A DNA stretch of 64,000 bases from Hippasteria phrygiana (taxonomy: Eukaryota; Echinodermata; Asteroidea; Valvatida; Goniasteridae), in assembly GCA_037893225.1 (NCBI GenBank), contig JAZGUH010000205.1, positions 630,501-694,500 of the forward strand, written 5' to 3'. A program made the translations under genes and the position numbers. Under the pieces are notes generated by a model. It was not told the DNA's origin, searched no databases, and worked only from the letters and a program-made list of their open reading frames with translations. This document shows, piece after piece, positions 43,151 to 52,377 of this stretch (positions within the stretch are counted from its first letter, which is position 1; the number at the start of each line of letters is the position of its first letter).

Positions 43151-46100
43151 CATTGTGACTGCTTAACGTTTGCCACATTTTCAGATGAACGCCCCTCCTT
43201 TCCCTGTTCATAATTCAATGGGATATTGACCAAATCCAGCAATTTTCACACGTATGGGTAGCTTAGATCTAGCGCAACAATTCGAGACCATCGGCAGCTT
43301 CACAGCGTTAGAACTCTTCGAGAAAATTTAAACCTCGCAACAAATTTCTTCCCGTGAACTCTGTGTGCGTTCTCCCGTTTACTGCATTGTGACTGCTTAA
43401 CGTTTGCCAAATTTTCAGATAAACGCCCCTCCTTTTCCTGTTCATAATTGAATGGGATATTGACCAAATCCAGTAATTTTCACACGTATGGGTAGCTTAG
43501 ATCTAGCGCAACAATTTGAGACCATCGCCAGCTTTACAGCGTTAGAACTCTTCGAGAAAATTCAAACCTCGCAACAAATTTCTTCCCATGAACTCTGTGT
43601 GCGTTCTCCCGTTTACTGCATTGTGACTGCTTAACGTTTGCCAAATTTTCAGATGAACGCCCCTCCTTTCCCTGTTCATAATTGAATGGTATATTGACCA
43701 AATCCAGTAATTTTTACACTTATGGGTAGCTTAGATCTAGCGCAACAATTTGAGACCATCGCCAGCTTCACAGCGTTAGAACTCTTCGAGAAAATTCAAA
43801 CCTCGGAACAAATTTCTTCACGTGAACTCTGTGTGCGTTCCCCCGTTTACTGCATTGTGGCTGCTTAACGTTTGCCACATTTTCAGATGAACGCCTCTCC
43901 TTTCCCTGTTCATAATTTAATGGGATATTGACCAAATCCAGCAATTTTCACACGTATGGGTAGCTTGGATCTAGCGCAACAATTTGAGACCATCGGCAGC
44001 TTCACAGCGTTAGAACTCTTCGAGAAAATTCAAACCTCGCAACAAATTTCTTTCCGTGAACTCTGTGTGCGTTCTCCCGTTTACTGCATTGTGACTGCTT
44101 AACGTTTGCCACATTTTCAGATGAACGCCCCTCCTTTCCCTGTTCATAATTTAATGGGATATTGACCAAATCCAGTATTGTTTACACGTATGGGTAGCTT
44201 AGATATAGCGCAACAATTTGAGACCATCGCCAGCTTCAAAGCGTTAGAACTCTTCGAGAAAATTCAAACCTCGCAATAAATTTCTTCCCGTGAACTCTGT
44301 GTGCGTTCTCCCGTTTACTGCATTGTGACTGCTTAACGTTTGCCAAATTTTCAGATGAACGCCCCTCCTTTCCCTGTTCATAATTGAATGGGATATTGAC
44401 CAAATCCAGTAATTTTCACACGTATGGGTAGCTTAGATCTAGCGCAACAATTTGAGACCATCGCCAGCTTCACAGCGTTAGAACTCTTCGAGAAAATGCA
44501 AACCTCGCAACAAATTTCTTCCTGTGAACTCTGTGTGCGTTCTTCCGTTTACTGCATTGTGACTGCTTAACGTTTGCCACATTTTCAGATGAACGCCCCT
44601 CCTTTCCCTGTTCATAATTGAATGGGATATTGACCAAATCCAGTAATTTTCACAAGTATGGGTAGCTTAGATCTAGCGCAACAATTTGAGACCATCGCCA
44701 GCTTCATAGCGTGAGAACTCTTCGAGAAAATTCAAACCTCGCAACAAATTTCTTCCCATGAACTCTGTGTGCGTTCTCCCGTTTACTGCATTGTGACTGC
44801 TTAACGTTTGCCAAATTTTCAGATGAACGCCCCTCCTTTCCCTGTTCATAATTGAATGGGATATTGACCAAATCCAGTAATGTTCACACGTATGGGTAGC
44901 TTAGATCTAGCGCAACAATTTGAGACCATCGCCAGCTTGACAGCGTTAGAACTCTTCGAGAAAATTCAAACCTCGCAACAAATTTCTTTCCGTGAACTCT
45001 GTGTGCGTTCTCCCGTTTACTGCATGCATTGTGACTGCTTAACGTTTGCCAAATTTTCAGATGAACGCCCCTCCTTTCCCTGTTCATAATTGAATGGGAT
45101 ATTGACCAAATCCAGTAATTTTCACACGTATGGGTAGCTTAGATCTAGCGCAACAATTTGAGACCATCGCCAGCTTCACAGCGTGAGAACTCTTCGAGAA
45201 AATTCAAACCTCGCAACAAATTTCTTCCTGTGAACTCTGTGTGCGTTCTTCCGTTTACTGCATTGTGACTGCTTAACGTTTGCCACATTTTCAGATGAAC
45301 GCCCCTCCTTTCCCTGTTCATAATTGAATGGGATATTGACCAAATCCAGTAATTTTCACACGTATGGGTAGCTTAGATCTAGCGCAACAATTTGAGACCA
45401 TCGCCAGCTTCACAGCGTTAGAACTCTTCGAGAAAATTCAAACCTCGCAACAATTGTTTTCCCGTGAACTCTGTGTGCGTTCTCCCGTTTACTGCATTGT
45501 GACTGCTTAACGTTTGCCACATTTTCAGATGAACGCCCCTCCTTTCCCTGTTCATAATTCAATGGGATATTGACCAAATCCAGCAATTTTCACACGTATG
45601 GGTAGCTTAGATCTAGCGCAACAATTCGAGACCATCGGCAGCTTCACAGCGTTAGAACTCTTCGAGAAAATTTAAACCTCGCAACAAATTTCTTCCCGTG
45701 AACTCTGTGTGCGTTCTCCCGTTTACTGCATTGTGACTGCTTAACGTTTGCCAAATTTTCAGATAAACGCCCCTCCTTTTCCTGTTCATAATTGAATGGG
45801 ATATTGACCAAATCCAGTAATTTTCACACGTATGGGTAGCTTAGATCTAGCGCAACAATTTGAGACCATCGCCAGCTTTACAGCGTTAGAACTCTTCGAG
45901 AAAATTCAAACCTCGCAACAAATTTCTTCCCATGAACTCTGTGTGCGTTCTCCCGTTTACTGCATTGTGACTGCTTAACGTTTGCCAAATTTTCAGATGA
46001 ACGCCCCTCCTTTCCCTGTTCATAATTGAATGGTATATTGACCAAATCCAGTAATTTTTACACTTATGGGTAGCTTAGATCTAGCGCAACAATTTGAGAC

Positions 46101-48137
46101 CATCGCCAGCTTCACAGCGTTAGAACTCTTCGAGAAAATTCAAACCTCGCAACAAATTTCTTCACGTGAACTCTGTGTGCGTTCCCCCGTTTACTGCATT
46201 GTGGCTGCTTAACGTTTGCCAAATTTTCAGATGAACGCCTCTCCTTTCCCTGTTCATAATTTAATGGGATATTGACCAAATCCAGCAATTTTCACACGTA
46301 TGGGTAGCTTAGATCTAGCGCAACAATTTGAGACCATCGCCAGCTTCACAGCGTTAGAACTCTTCGAGAAAATGCAAACCTCGCAACAAATTTCTTCCTG
46401 TGAACTCTGTGTGCGTTCTTCCGTTTACTGCATTGTGACTGCTTAACGTTTGCCACATTTTCAGATGAACGCCCCTCCTTTCCCTGTTCATAATTGAATG
46501 GGATATTGACCAAATCCAGTAATTTTCACAAGTATGGGTAGCTTAGATCTAGCGCAACAATTTGAGACCATCGCCAGCTTCATAGCGTGAGAACTCTTCG
46601 AGAAAATTCAAACCTCGCAACAAATTTCTTCCCATGAACTCTGTGTGCGTTCTCCCGTTTACTGCATTGTGACTGCTTAACGTTTGCCAAATTTTCAGAT
46701 GAACGCCCCTCCTTTCCCTGTTCATAATTGAATGGGATATTGACCAAATCCAGTAATGTTCACACGTATGGGTAGCTTAGATCTAGCGCAACAATTTGAG
46801 ACCATCGGCAGCTTGACAGCGTTAGAACTCTTCGAGAAAATTCAAACCTCGCAACAAATTTCTTTCCGTGAACTCTGTGTGCGTTCTCCCGTTTACTGCA
46901 TGCATTGTGACTGCTTAACGTTTGCCAAATTTTCAGATGAACGCCCCTCCTTTCCCTGTTCATAATTGAATGGGATATTGACCAAATCCAGTAATTTTCA
47001 CACGTATGGGTAGCTTAGATCTAGCGCAACAATTTGAGACCATCGCCAGCTTCACAGCGTGAGAACTCTTCGAGAAAATTCAAACCTCGCAACAAATTTC
47101 TTCCTGTGAACTCTGTGTGCGTTCTTCCGTTTACTGCATTGTGACTGCTTAACGTTTGCCACATTTTCAGATGAACGCCCCTCCTTTCCCTGTTCATAAT
47201 TGAATGAGATATTGACCAAATCCAGTAATTTTCACACGTATGGGTAGCTTAGATCTAGCGCAACAATTTGAGACCATCGCCAGCTTCATAGCGTGAGAAC
47301 TCTTCGAGAAAATTCAAACCTCGCAAAAATATTTTTCCCATGAACTCTGTGTGCGTTCTCCCGTTTACTGCATTGTGACTGCTTAACGTTTGCCAAATTT
47401 TCAGATGAACGCCCCTCCTTTCCCTGTTCATAATTGAATGGTATATTGACCAAATACAGTAATGTTTACACGTATGGGTAGCTTAGATATAGCGCACCAA
47501 TTTGAGACCATCGCCAGCTTCACAGCGTTAGAACTCTTCGAGAAAATTCAAACCTCGCAAAAAATTTCTTCCCGTGAACTCTGTGTGCGTTCTCCCGTTT
47601 ACTGCATTGTGACTGCTTAACGTTTGCCAAATTTTCAGATGAACGCCCCTCCTTTCCCTGTTCATAATTGAATGGGATATTGACCAAATCCAGTAATTTT
47701 CACACGTATGGGTAGCTTAGATCTAGCGCAACAATTTGAGACCATCGCCAGCTTCACAGCGTGAGAACTCTTCGAGAAAATTCAAACCTCGCAACAAATT
47801 TCTTCCTGTGAACTCTGTGTGCGTTCTTCCGTTTACTGCATTGTGACTGCTTAACGTTTGCCACATTTTCAGATGAACGCCCCTCCTTTCCCTGTTCATA
47901 ATTGAATGAGATATTGACCAAATCCAGTAATTTTCACACGTATGGGTAGCTTAGATCTAGCGCAACAATTTGAGACCATCGCCAGCTTCATAGCGTGAGA
48001 ACTCTTCGAAAAATTCAAACCTCGCAAAAATATTTTTCCCATGAACTCTGTGTGCGTTCCCCCGTTTACTGCATTGTGGCTGCTTAACGTTTGCCAAATT
48101 TTCAGATGAACGCCTCTCCTTTCCCTGTTCATAATTG
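43150..48137. repeat. Satellite block III: edge block with 8-monomer duplication
   Basis: The last 5 kb contain their own duplicated haplotype. A 4-bp TGCA insertion (TGCATGCATTGTG) occurs only at 45021 and 46897, 1876 bp apart, that is eight 234-bp monomers plus the 4 bp. The variants CAGATAAACG (about 43416 and 45760) and AATTCGAGACCATCGG (about 43280 and 45624) recur 2344 bp apart, so the two copies of this block differ by two monomers. Near the edge GAATGAGATATTG recurs at 47202 and 47903, about three monomers apart. The final monomer is cut at 48137 and followed directly by unrelated sequence. Confidence 0.82.
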
Positions 48138-48151
48138 TGGCAAAGAGAACC

Positions 48152-48228
48152 GGGGACGCATAGAACCCGGGACGCATAGAACCCGGGACGCATAGAACCC
48201 GGGACGCATAGAACCCGGGACACATAGG
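48152..48228. repeat. 16-bp minisatellite at the satellite edge
   Basis: About five head-to-tail copies of ACGCATAGAACCCGGG start at 48156, 48172, 48188, 48204 and 48220 (the last with ACACATAGG). A degenerate partial copy (AAAGAGAACCGGGG) precedes them. Four consecutive 16-bp steps are exact. It begins within about 15 bp of the end of the 234-bp array and shares no sequence with the satellite monomer. Confidence 0.93.
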
Positions 48229-48244
48229 AGTGCACCCCACACTG

Positions 48245-48471
48245 TCCTGTGGTAATATCTGTGGTATCTAGTAAGTACCAAAAAAATACCACAGGACCTC
48301 ACATTGTCCTGTGGTATCCAGTAAGTCCCACAAAAAATACCACAGGGCATCACACTTTCCTGTGGTAATTTATGTGGTACCTAGTAGGTACCACAAAAAT
48401 ACCACAGGACATCACACTGTCCTGTGGTAATTTTTGTGGTATCTAGTAAGTACCACAAAAATACCACAGGA
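48245..48471. repeat. Four tandem hairpin units (about 62 bp each)
   Basis: Units start at 48245, 48307, 48358 and 48420 (spacing 62, 51 and 62 bp). Each is an inverted repeat: TCCTGTGGTA and a second GTGGTA on the left, TACCAC and TACCACAGGA on the right, around a short loop like TCTAGTAAG. The fourth unit is the most regular, with about 21-bp arms. The second unit lacks about 11 bp of its left arm. Units are joined by CATCACACTG-like linkers. This is both a direct tandem repeat and a series of palindromes, so single strands could fold into four adjacent hairpins. No coding potential is supported. Confidence 0.9.
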
Positions 48472-49604
48472 CATTTTTGTAAGGGAATGTTGTTTAATTG
48501 ATAAAATTAATTCAGTTTCCTCATTAAATTTAAGAAAATTCTAATAATGATTAACTTTTCCACATGTATAATTAGCTATATTTAATTAATTTCTGATTTT
48601 AGAAATTCCTGAACGAGGATCGTATTCTCTGGTCGCTCAGAAACCACAGACTGAGAAAACGTGGCGCCCTCTTTCTGCAAAAAATATCTAGCTCCGTAGG
48701 GCCAGACCCGTTTTTTGAAATTACTCCCTTTGTGTTTATTTGTACCTTCTTTATATTGCAACATGCTAAAAGTGGTCTTGAACAATTGAATTAGATCAAC
48801 CTACCACACATAAGTTAATGTTGCCGGAAGACCTCAATTTTAACGAGAAATTACAAATAGTAGAATGTCACAGAATGACCCTCACTGATTTCTTTAGGTT
48901 GACAAAAACATAACAAATTCCTGTATAGTCTCAACATTTGCTGGAATATTGAGAGCAGTGTCGTAATTTAACAAAAAGTAAAGTCAGACTTTTAAAAAAC
49001 TTTTCTGCCAGCTTCAGAAACATGTCTGGCCTGTCACAGAATAACCCATAAAATGAAATTTTGCATGCCTCACAGAAAATCGATTTATTTTAATAACTTT
49101 ACAGTAAATTTGGGTTTTTTAAAGTAATTCTAATACCCAAATAGGTATTCCACGGTTTTGAGTCATTTTTGTGTGGACTGGGCCCGTCAGTTTACAATTT
49201 TGAATCTTCCAGTTTTTACTACAGGCGTAGAGCAAATGCACGCGCGTCAACGCTCAACATATTAGGTAGTGGTACTAAGGGGTTACACTTCAATTTTTTG
49301 ACGAAAATTATGAATTTTGACACTGGAATATATTGGAATATACCATTCTCCCCTCTCTTTGACATTTCTACCGAAATTTGATGACGAAAAATGCATTTTT
49401 TCAATGCAAACCACAGACTGAGCAAGACGTTACGAAGTTACTCCCAGTGCAGTCTGTGGTTTGTACACTGTGTATATAGCATCTCCAAAAACAGCTAAGA
49501 AAATGTTTTATTCAAAATAGTTTAAAAGTAGGAGAGGGAAGGTTTATCTTATACTATAAACACTTATATCACTGAGTTCGAGGCAGGATTTTTCATCCCC
49601 TCTC
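48472..49604. other. AT-rich non-coding stretch with one dispersed inverted motif
   Basis: No supported gene. Short open frames here show no recognisable domain. The stretch contains AAACCACAGACTG at 48641 and 49408 and its reverse complement CAGTCTGTGGTTT at 49450, so it may be, or contain, one or two small inverted-repeat elements (48641-49462, or the inner 49407-49463 pair with exact 14-bp arms). Confidence 0.5.
49407..49463. repeat. Perfect 14-bp inverted repeat (CAAACCACAGACTG)
   Basis: CAAACCACAGACTG at 49407-49420 and its exact reverse complement CAGTCTGTGGTTTG at 49450-49463 enclose 29 bp. The same word, extended as AAACCACAGACTGAG, appears at 48641, and close variants lie near 62063, 62092 and, inverted, near 62443-62455. 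Recurrence at unlinked places suggests the end of a small transposon family. Confidence 0.7.
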
Positions 49605-49677
49605 TGCCCCACAAATAGGCCTATAGGGGGATAGTAATGATAGTGGGCCCGTATGATTTAGTGGCGCGTCGTCTAAC
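49605..49677. repeat. Dispersed repeat copy A, left fragment
   Basis: The segment ending GTGGCGCGTCGTCTAAC matches GTGGCGCATCATCTAAC at about 61024-61040 in copy B. The left limit is uncertain because similarity fades. It is separated from the next part of copy A by the 544-bp inverted-repeat element that follows. Confidence 0.6.
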
Positions 49678-50221
49678 CATAGAGCAAATAACAGGGGCAG
49701 ATTTCATGGAGCTGCTAAGCACAAAAGGTTGCTTTGCACAAAAACGTCGGCCTTAATAAAAACAGGTTACTACAATACTAGCCAAAATTTAATGTGATTT
49801 TCATGATAAGCAAACATCTGACTACCAGTCACAAGTAATACAAATTTGGTTGGTAATCATGTTTTTATCAAGGATGAATTTTCATGCTAAGGGGGGTGGG
49901 GGGGGGGCGGAGGGGTCGGACGACCACCCCACCCCCCGCCTCTCTTTTGCTGTATGGGCCGCTTGACATTTTTTTTATCGTCGCATAAATTGACAGCGGC
50001 GATATAATGTGGCCTATTAGTACAATACAGGCGTATGGGGAGCCAAAAGAGATTTCTAGCCACACACCCCACCACCGCTTTTCTAAATTGTCTTGCGGGG
50101 CCCAAAACATTTTGAAAAAAAGTCTGAAACACATCCACTTTTACTTGAAAAGACCCCCCCCCCCCCCCCCCCCACTTCCAAGTCTGGCTACGGGCCTGGC
50201 CCTTGTTGTTTGCTCTCTATG
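49678..50221. mobile_element. 544-bp terminal-inverted-repeat element nested in copy A
   Basis: The ends read CATAGAGCAAATAACAGGGGC on the left and, reverse-complemented, CATAGAGAGCAAACAACAAGG on the right, an imperfect terminal inverted repeat of about 22 bp. Copy B lacks the whole segment: similarity to copy B stops at GTCTAAC (49671-49677) and resumes at ACGTAGTGG (about 50231). Flanks GTCTAAC and GTCTATA may be a decayed target duplication. The interior has long G-rich (about 49890-49930) and C-rich (about 50153-50173) tracts and no transposase, so this would be a non-autonomous element. The CAGGGGC-like words recall hAT ends, but family assignment is not secure. Confidence 0.62.
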
Positions 50222-50556
50222 GTCTATAAACGTAGTGGACTTTTGAGTTTTCCTCTTGCGCCTTGCCCGAGTAATAGTTTACCCAAAATTGCACAGAAAC
50301 TGACCCGTTTCAAAATCATGAGGGAAATGTTACATCGGCTCGATTATCCGATTTATAATTTTAAAAGCGCGGTGAACCATTTCAAATAGGACACGAAGTT
50401 GGGTATATGAACGGAGGTAATGATTAATCATAGTTGGTCAACTCTAAAATTTAAAATTGATTGAAGTTTATTCAAGGCCGCCACGTCAGACAACCGCCGG
50501 CACCATATTATTGACTTATGAACAAAATATCAAGAAATTAAAAAAGTTACATGATT
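50222..50556. repeat. Dispersed repeat copy A, middle fragment
   Basis: Aligns by eye with 61040-61424 (copy B). Shared words include GAGTAATAGTTT (near 50271 and 61078), GAAGTTGGGT followed by GGAGGTAATGAT or GGAGATAATGAT, and, at the junction with the DIRS element, ACATGATT. No coding potential is supported. The fragment ends exactly where the DIRS element begins. Confidence 0.82.
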
Positions 50557-50729
50557 TCCCAAAATCCAAGGGGATTTTCCATTTTAATAAGAAAACACTC
50601 ACCTCTGTTTACCTACATTTGCATATCAGCGCGCAAGCGCACAAACCTCGCTGAAAGAAAGCGCCCAAGCCGCACCCTCCGCGCCCACTGCATGCCCCAT
50701 TAAGGACCCCGCAATATACCGGCTCGTCC

Positions 50730-50733
<4 letters not shown>
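50557..50733. repeat. DIRS inverted terminal repeat, 3' (left) end, with outer extension
   Basis: From about 50591 to 50733 this is the reverse complement of the right terminus. Shared words include CACCTCTGTTTACCTACATT, AGCGCACAAACCTCGCTGAA and AATATACCGGCTCGTCCTA. The outer 34 bp (starting TCCCAAAATCCAAGG) have no partner in the other terminus but are matched, reverse-complemented, in the internal complementary region. Compared with the right copy there is a small insertion around CACTGCATG (about 50685-50693) and a few substitutions. A T-tract of about 34 nt (50731-50764) follows the inner edge. Confidence 0.92.
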
Positions 50734-50769
<36 letters not shown>

Positions 50770-50790
50770 ATGAAGGTCCCCATTCGGGAG

Positions 50791-50897
50791 GGGAGGTAAA
50801 CAGAGGTGAGTGTTTTCTTATTAGAATGGAAAATCCCCTTGGATTTTGGGAATTCCATTACAGAAAACATCTCACCTCTGTTTACCTACATTTGCAG
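50791..50897. other. DIRS internal complementary region (ICR)
   Basis: The left half (50791-50850) is the reverse complement of the outer left terminus: AGGTAAACAGAGGTGAGTGT and, further in, CCCCTTGGATTTTGGG. The right half (from about 50850, ATTCCATTACAG, to CTACATTTGCA at about 50895) is the reverse complement of the outer right terminus. The halves meet at GGGAATTCC (50848-50856). In the DIRS model this region templates completion of the ends and closure of the circular DNA intermediate. It overlaps the last codons of the recombinase frame, as is common in compact DIRS elements. Confidence 0.92.
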
Positions 50898-52377
50898 AGT
50901 AGCACCGAAAGATTTTGGGGAGGGAGGGACATGCAGTGGCGAAGAAGTCTAAACAGAACCTACATGAAACTGCAGAAGACATGAAAAGGTTGTTTAGACA
51001 TACCCGGGAGCATCCCATATATTCTAAAGGAGCTTTGCGGGCCCGGCGGGCTGCTGATCGTGCAGTTTCCTGGAGGACTGTCCTGCCCATGTGACCCTCC
51101 GCTTGCACGACATCCTTCAAGTAACATGACGTGAATGTGGATGGATTTTTCCAGCAGGCCGCCTTCATATCTGAAAGAGAAACTCCAAGCAGGTGGGCCC
51201 AAGAAGTGGACACGCTACGTGTCTCATGGGCGTGAAATTTCGATCCTCGGTTTTCGGCAGGACTTACTACTGCCTCCGAAATCCAACGAGCGATCGTGGT
51301 CACAGAGGCTTGATGATGAGGCTGGATGGTCGTGATGAACAGCTGCTTGATATCACCTCTCAAAGGCTGAGTGCGAGCAATGTAGTATTTCAGGGCTCGC
51401 ACGGGGCACCACCACTTATCCCCAGCTATCGAAGAGAAGGATGTCAAGTTTGGCACAAATATGTCAGGAGGCGAAAAATTAGCCGACTGGTTCTTTGTCA
51501 GGAACGCGGCCTGTGGGATCAAGCGAACACCACCCGGTTCCCAACGTATGTGCCCTGGTTCTATTGACAGGGCACGGAGCTCACTTCTGCGGCGGGCCGT
51601 AGCAGCCGCCAACAAAAACACCGTTTTGAGCGTCAGGTTATGGAGAGAAGAGCCATCTGCTGGCTCAAATGGAGCCTTGGCAAGAGACAGGAGCACGGCA
51701 CCCAGATCCCAAGATGGCATCAACTTTCGAGTGGGAGGCCGGTCATTGAACATACCACGCATCAAGTGAGCTATGGACGTGTTGGATGAAATGGATGACC
51801 CATCCTGAAAGCCCTGATGAAGGACACCAATTGCCGACCTGTATCCTCTGATCGTGGCAATTTGAAGCCCAGAGGTAAAAAGATGCAGGAAGAAATCCCC
51901 AATTGAAGCTACAGATGCTGTATGGGGATCGACTACTCTCTCCGCACACCATCTGGTGAAGTGCAGAAGTCTGCTATCATAAGTTCTCCTGGTGGATGCA
52001 CGTCTGCTCTTGGCTGCCAGGGCAGTAGCTTCCTCCGAAAAGCCAGCCGCTCGGAGGGAGACTTGGACAGCATCCTGGCACAAAGATGAAGAGTGGCTGG
52101 AGCTGGGTGTAGGACGCGAGACCTCTGTTGTGACAGGAGGTCTGGCCGGTCGGGGAGCATGAGAGGTGCATGGACAAGAAGGTCCAGAAGCCGAGGAAAC
52201 CATGGTTGTCTTGGCCAGAATGGAGCCACAAGGATTATTCTGCACAAATCTGACTCTATTTTCCTCAGAACATGTGGTACGAGAGAGATTGGAGGGAACG
52301 CGTATGCATGAATCCCCGTCCATCCGAAGCTGAGAGCATCCGTTTTCCAGGCCATGGGGTGAGCATGACGCGCACAA
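50872..52377 (-). CDS. DIRS tyrosine recombinase
   Basis: An intact frame of 501 residues from its first available start. The recombinase presumably catalyses integration of the circular retrotransposon DNA through a 3'-phosphotyrosine intermediate in the nucleus. The core runs from about residue 100 to 425: an N-terminal SAM-like DNA-binding segment (about 125-215, including ASTRRTYDSRL and IRGYRSAIG) and a catalytic domain with the first Arg in the ARRRSEL motif (about 263), the His-x-x-Arg box HETR (384-387) and the nucleophile Tyr at about 419 in the motif TFTSCYLKD. The first roughly 95 residues overlap the 3' end of the RT/RNase H frame (to 51933) in another frame and may not be translated, so the true start is uncertain. 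The frame terminates within the internal complementary region. No stop or frameshift breaks the catalytic core, unlike gag and pol upstream. Confidence 0.88.
   Translation of the reverse strand: MCASCSPHGLENGCSQLRMDGDSCIRVPSNLSRTTCSEENRVRFVQNNPCGSILAKTTMVSSASGPSCPCTSHAPRPARPPVTTEVSRPTPSSSHSSSLCQDAVQVSLRAAGFSEEATALAAKSRRASTRRTYDSRLLHFTRWCAERVVDPHTASVASIGDFFLHLFTSGLQIATIRGYRSAIGVLHQGFQDGSSISSNTSIAHLMRGMFNDRPPTRKLMPSWDLGAVLLSLAKAPFEPADGSSLHNLTLKTVFLLAAATARRRSELRALSIEPGHIRWEPGGVRLIPQAAFLTKNQSANFSPPDIFVPNLTSFSSIAGDKWWCPVRALKYYIARTQPLRGDIKQLFITTIQPHHQASVTTIARWISEAVVSPAENRGSKFHAHETRSVSTSWAHLLGVSLSDMKAACWKNPSTFTSCYLKDVVQAEGHMGRTVLQETARSAARRARKAPLEYMGCSRVCLNNLFMSSAVSCRFCLDFFATACPSLPKIFRCYSANVGKQR

Larger units (their letters stand above)
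1..48137. repeat. 234-bp satellite DNA array, about 206 monomers
   Basis: A single tandem array fills the first 48 kb. The landmark GCTTAACGTTTGCC recurs at 7, 241 and 475 and then at 234-bp steps to the end, always in the same orientation. Monomers are very similar, differing at a limited set of recurring positions: TGACTGCTT or TGGCTGCTT, AGATCT or AGATAT, TAATTTTCACACG or TATTGTTTACACG, GAACGCCCC or GAACGCCTC. Most carry a BglII site (AGATCT). The array runs off the left edge of the window, so its true length is unknown. On the right it stops inside a monomer just after CCTGTTCATAATTG, with no decay of the last copies. Both strands of every monomer contain stops, so it is not a protein repeat. 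Long, homogeneous, hierarchically organised arrays like this are typical of centromeric or other heterochromatic satellites; that location is inference. Confidence 0.98.

Noticed and set aside
1..48137. CENP-B-box-like sequence at CTTCGAGAAAATTC
   Set aside because: Only the TTCG and one A match the known box; the CGGG half is missing. No claim of CENP-B binding is justified.
1..48137. CRISPR or other spacer-type array
   Set aside because: The whole 234-bp unit is conserved; there are no short repeats separated by unique spacers, and the context is eukaryotic.
1..48137. Tandem array of an RNA gene (5S, tRNA or snRNA cluster)
   Set aside because: No tRNA cloverleaf, 5S internal promoter or snRNA-like core could be recognised in the monomer.
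48129..48353. Cys/Pro-rich repetitive peptides on the minus strand
   Set aside because: They are the translation of the 16-bp minisatellite and hairpin repeats, open in several frames at once.
49868..50389. Pro-rich and mixed small open frames around the C and G tracts
   Set aside because: Homopolymer translation within the 544-bp element and dispersed repeat; no domain or start context.
50731..50764. T-tract as a retrotransposon poly(A) tail or assembly gap
   Set aside because: It sits inside the DIRS, at the inner edge of the terminal repeat, and a short A-run occupies the matching place at the other end. A real simple-sequence expansion is more likely, although its length may be inexact.
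51193..51769. Plus-strand open frames within the DIRS (also at 53467-54061, 54336-54890 and 55553-55906)
   Set aside because: Antisense shadows of the recombinase, pol and gag coding regions.
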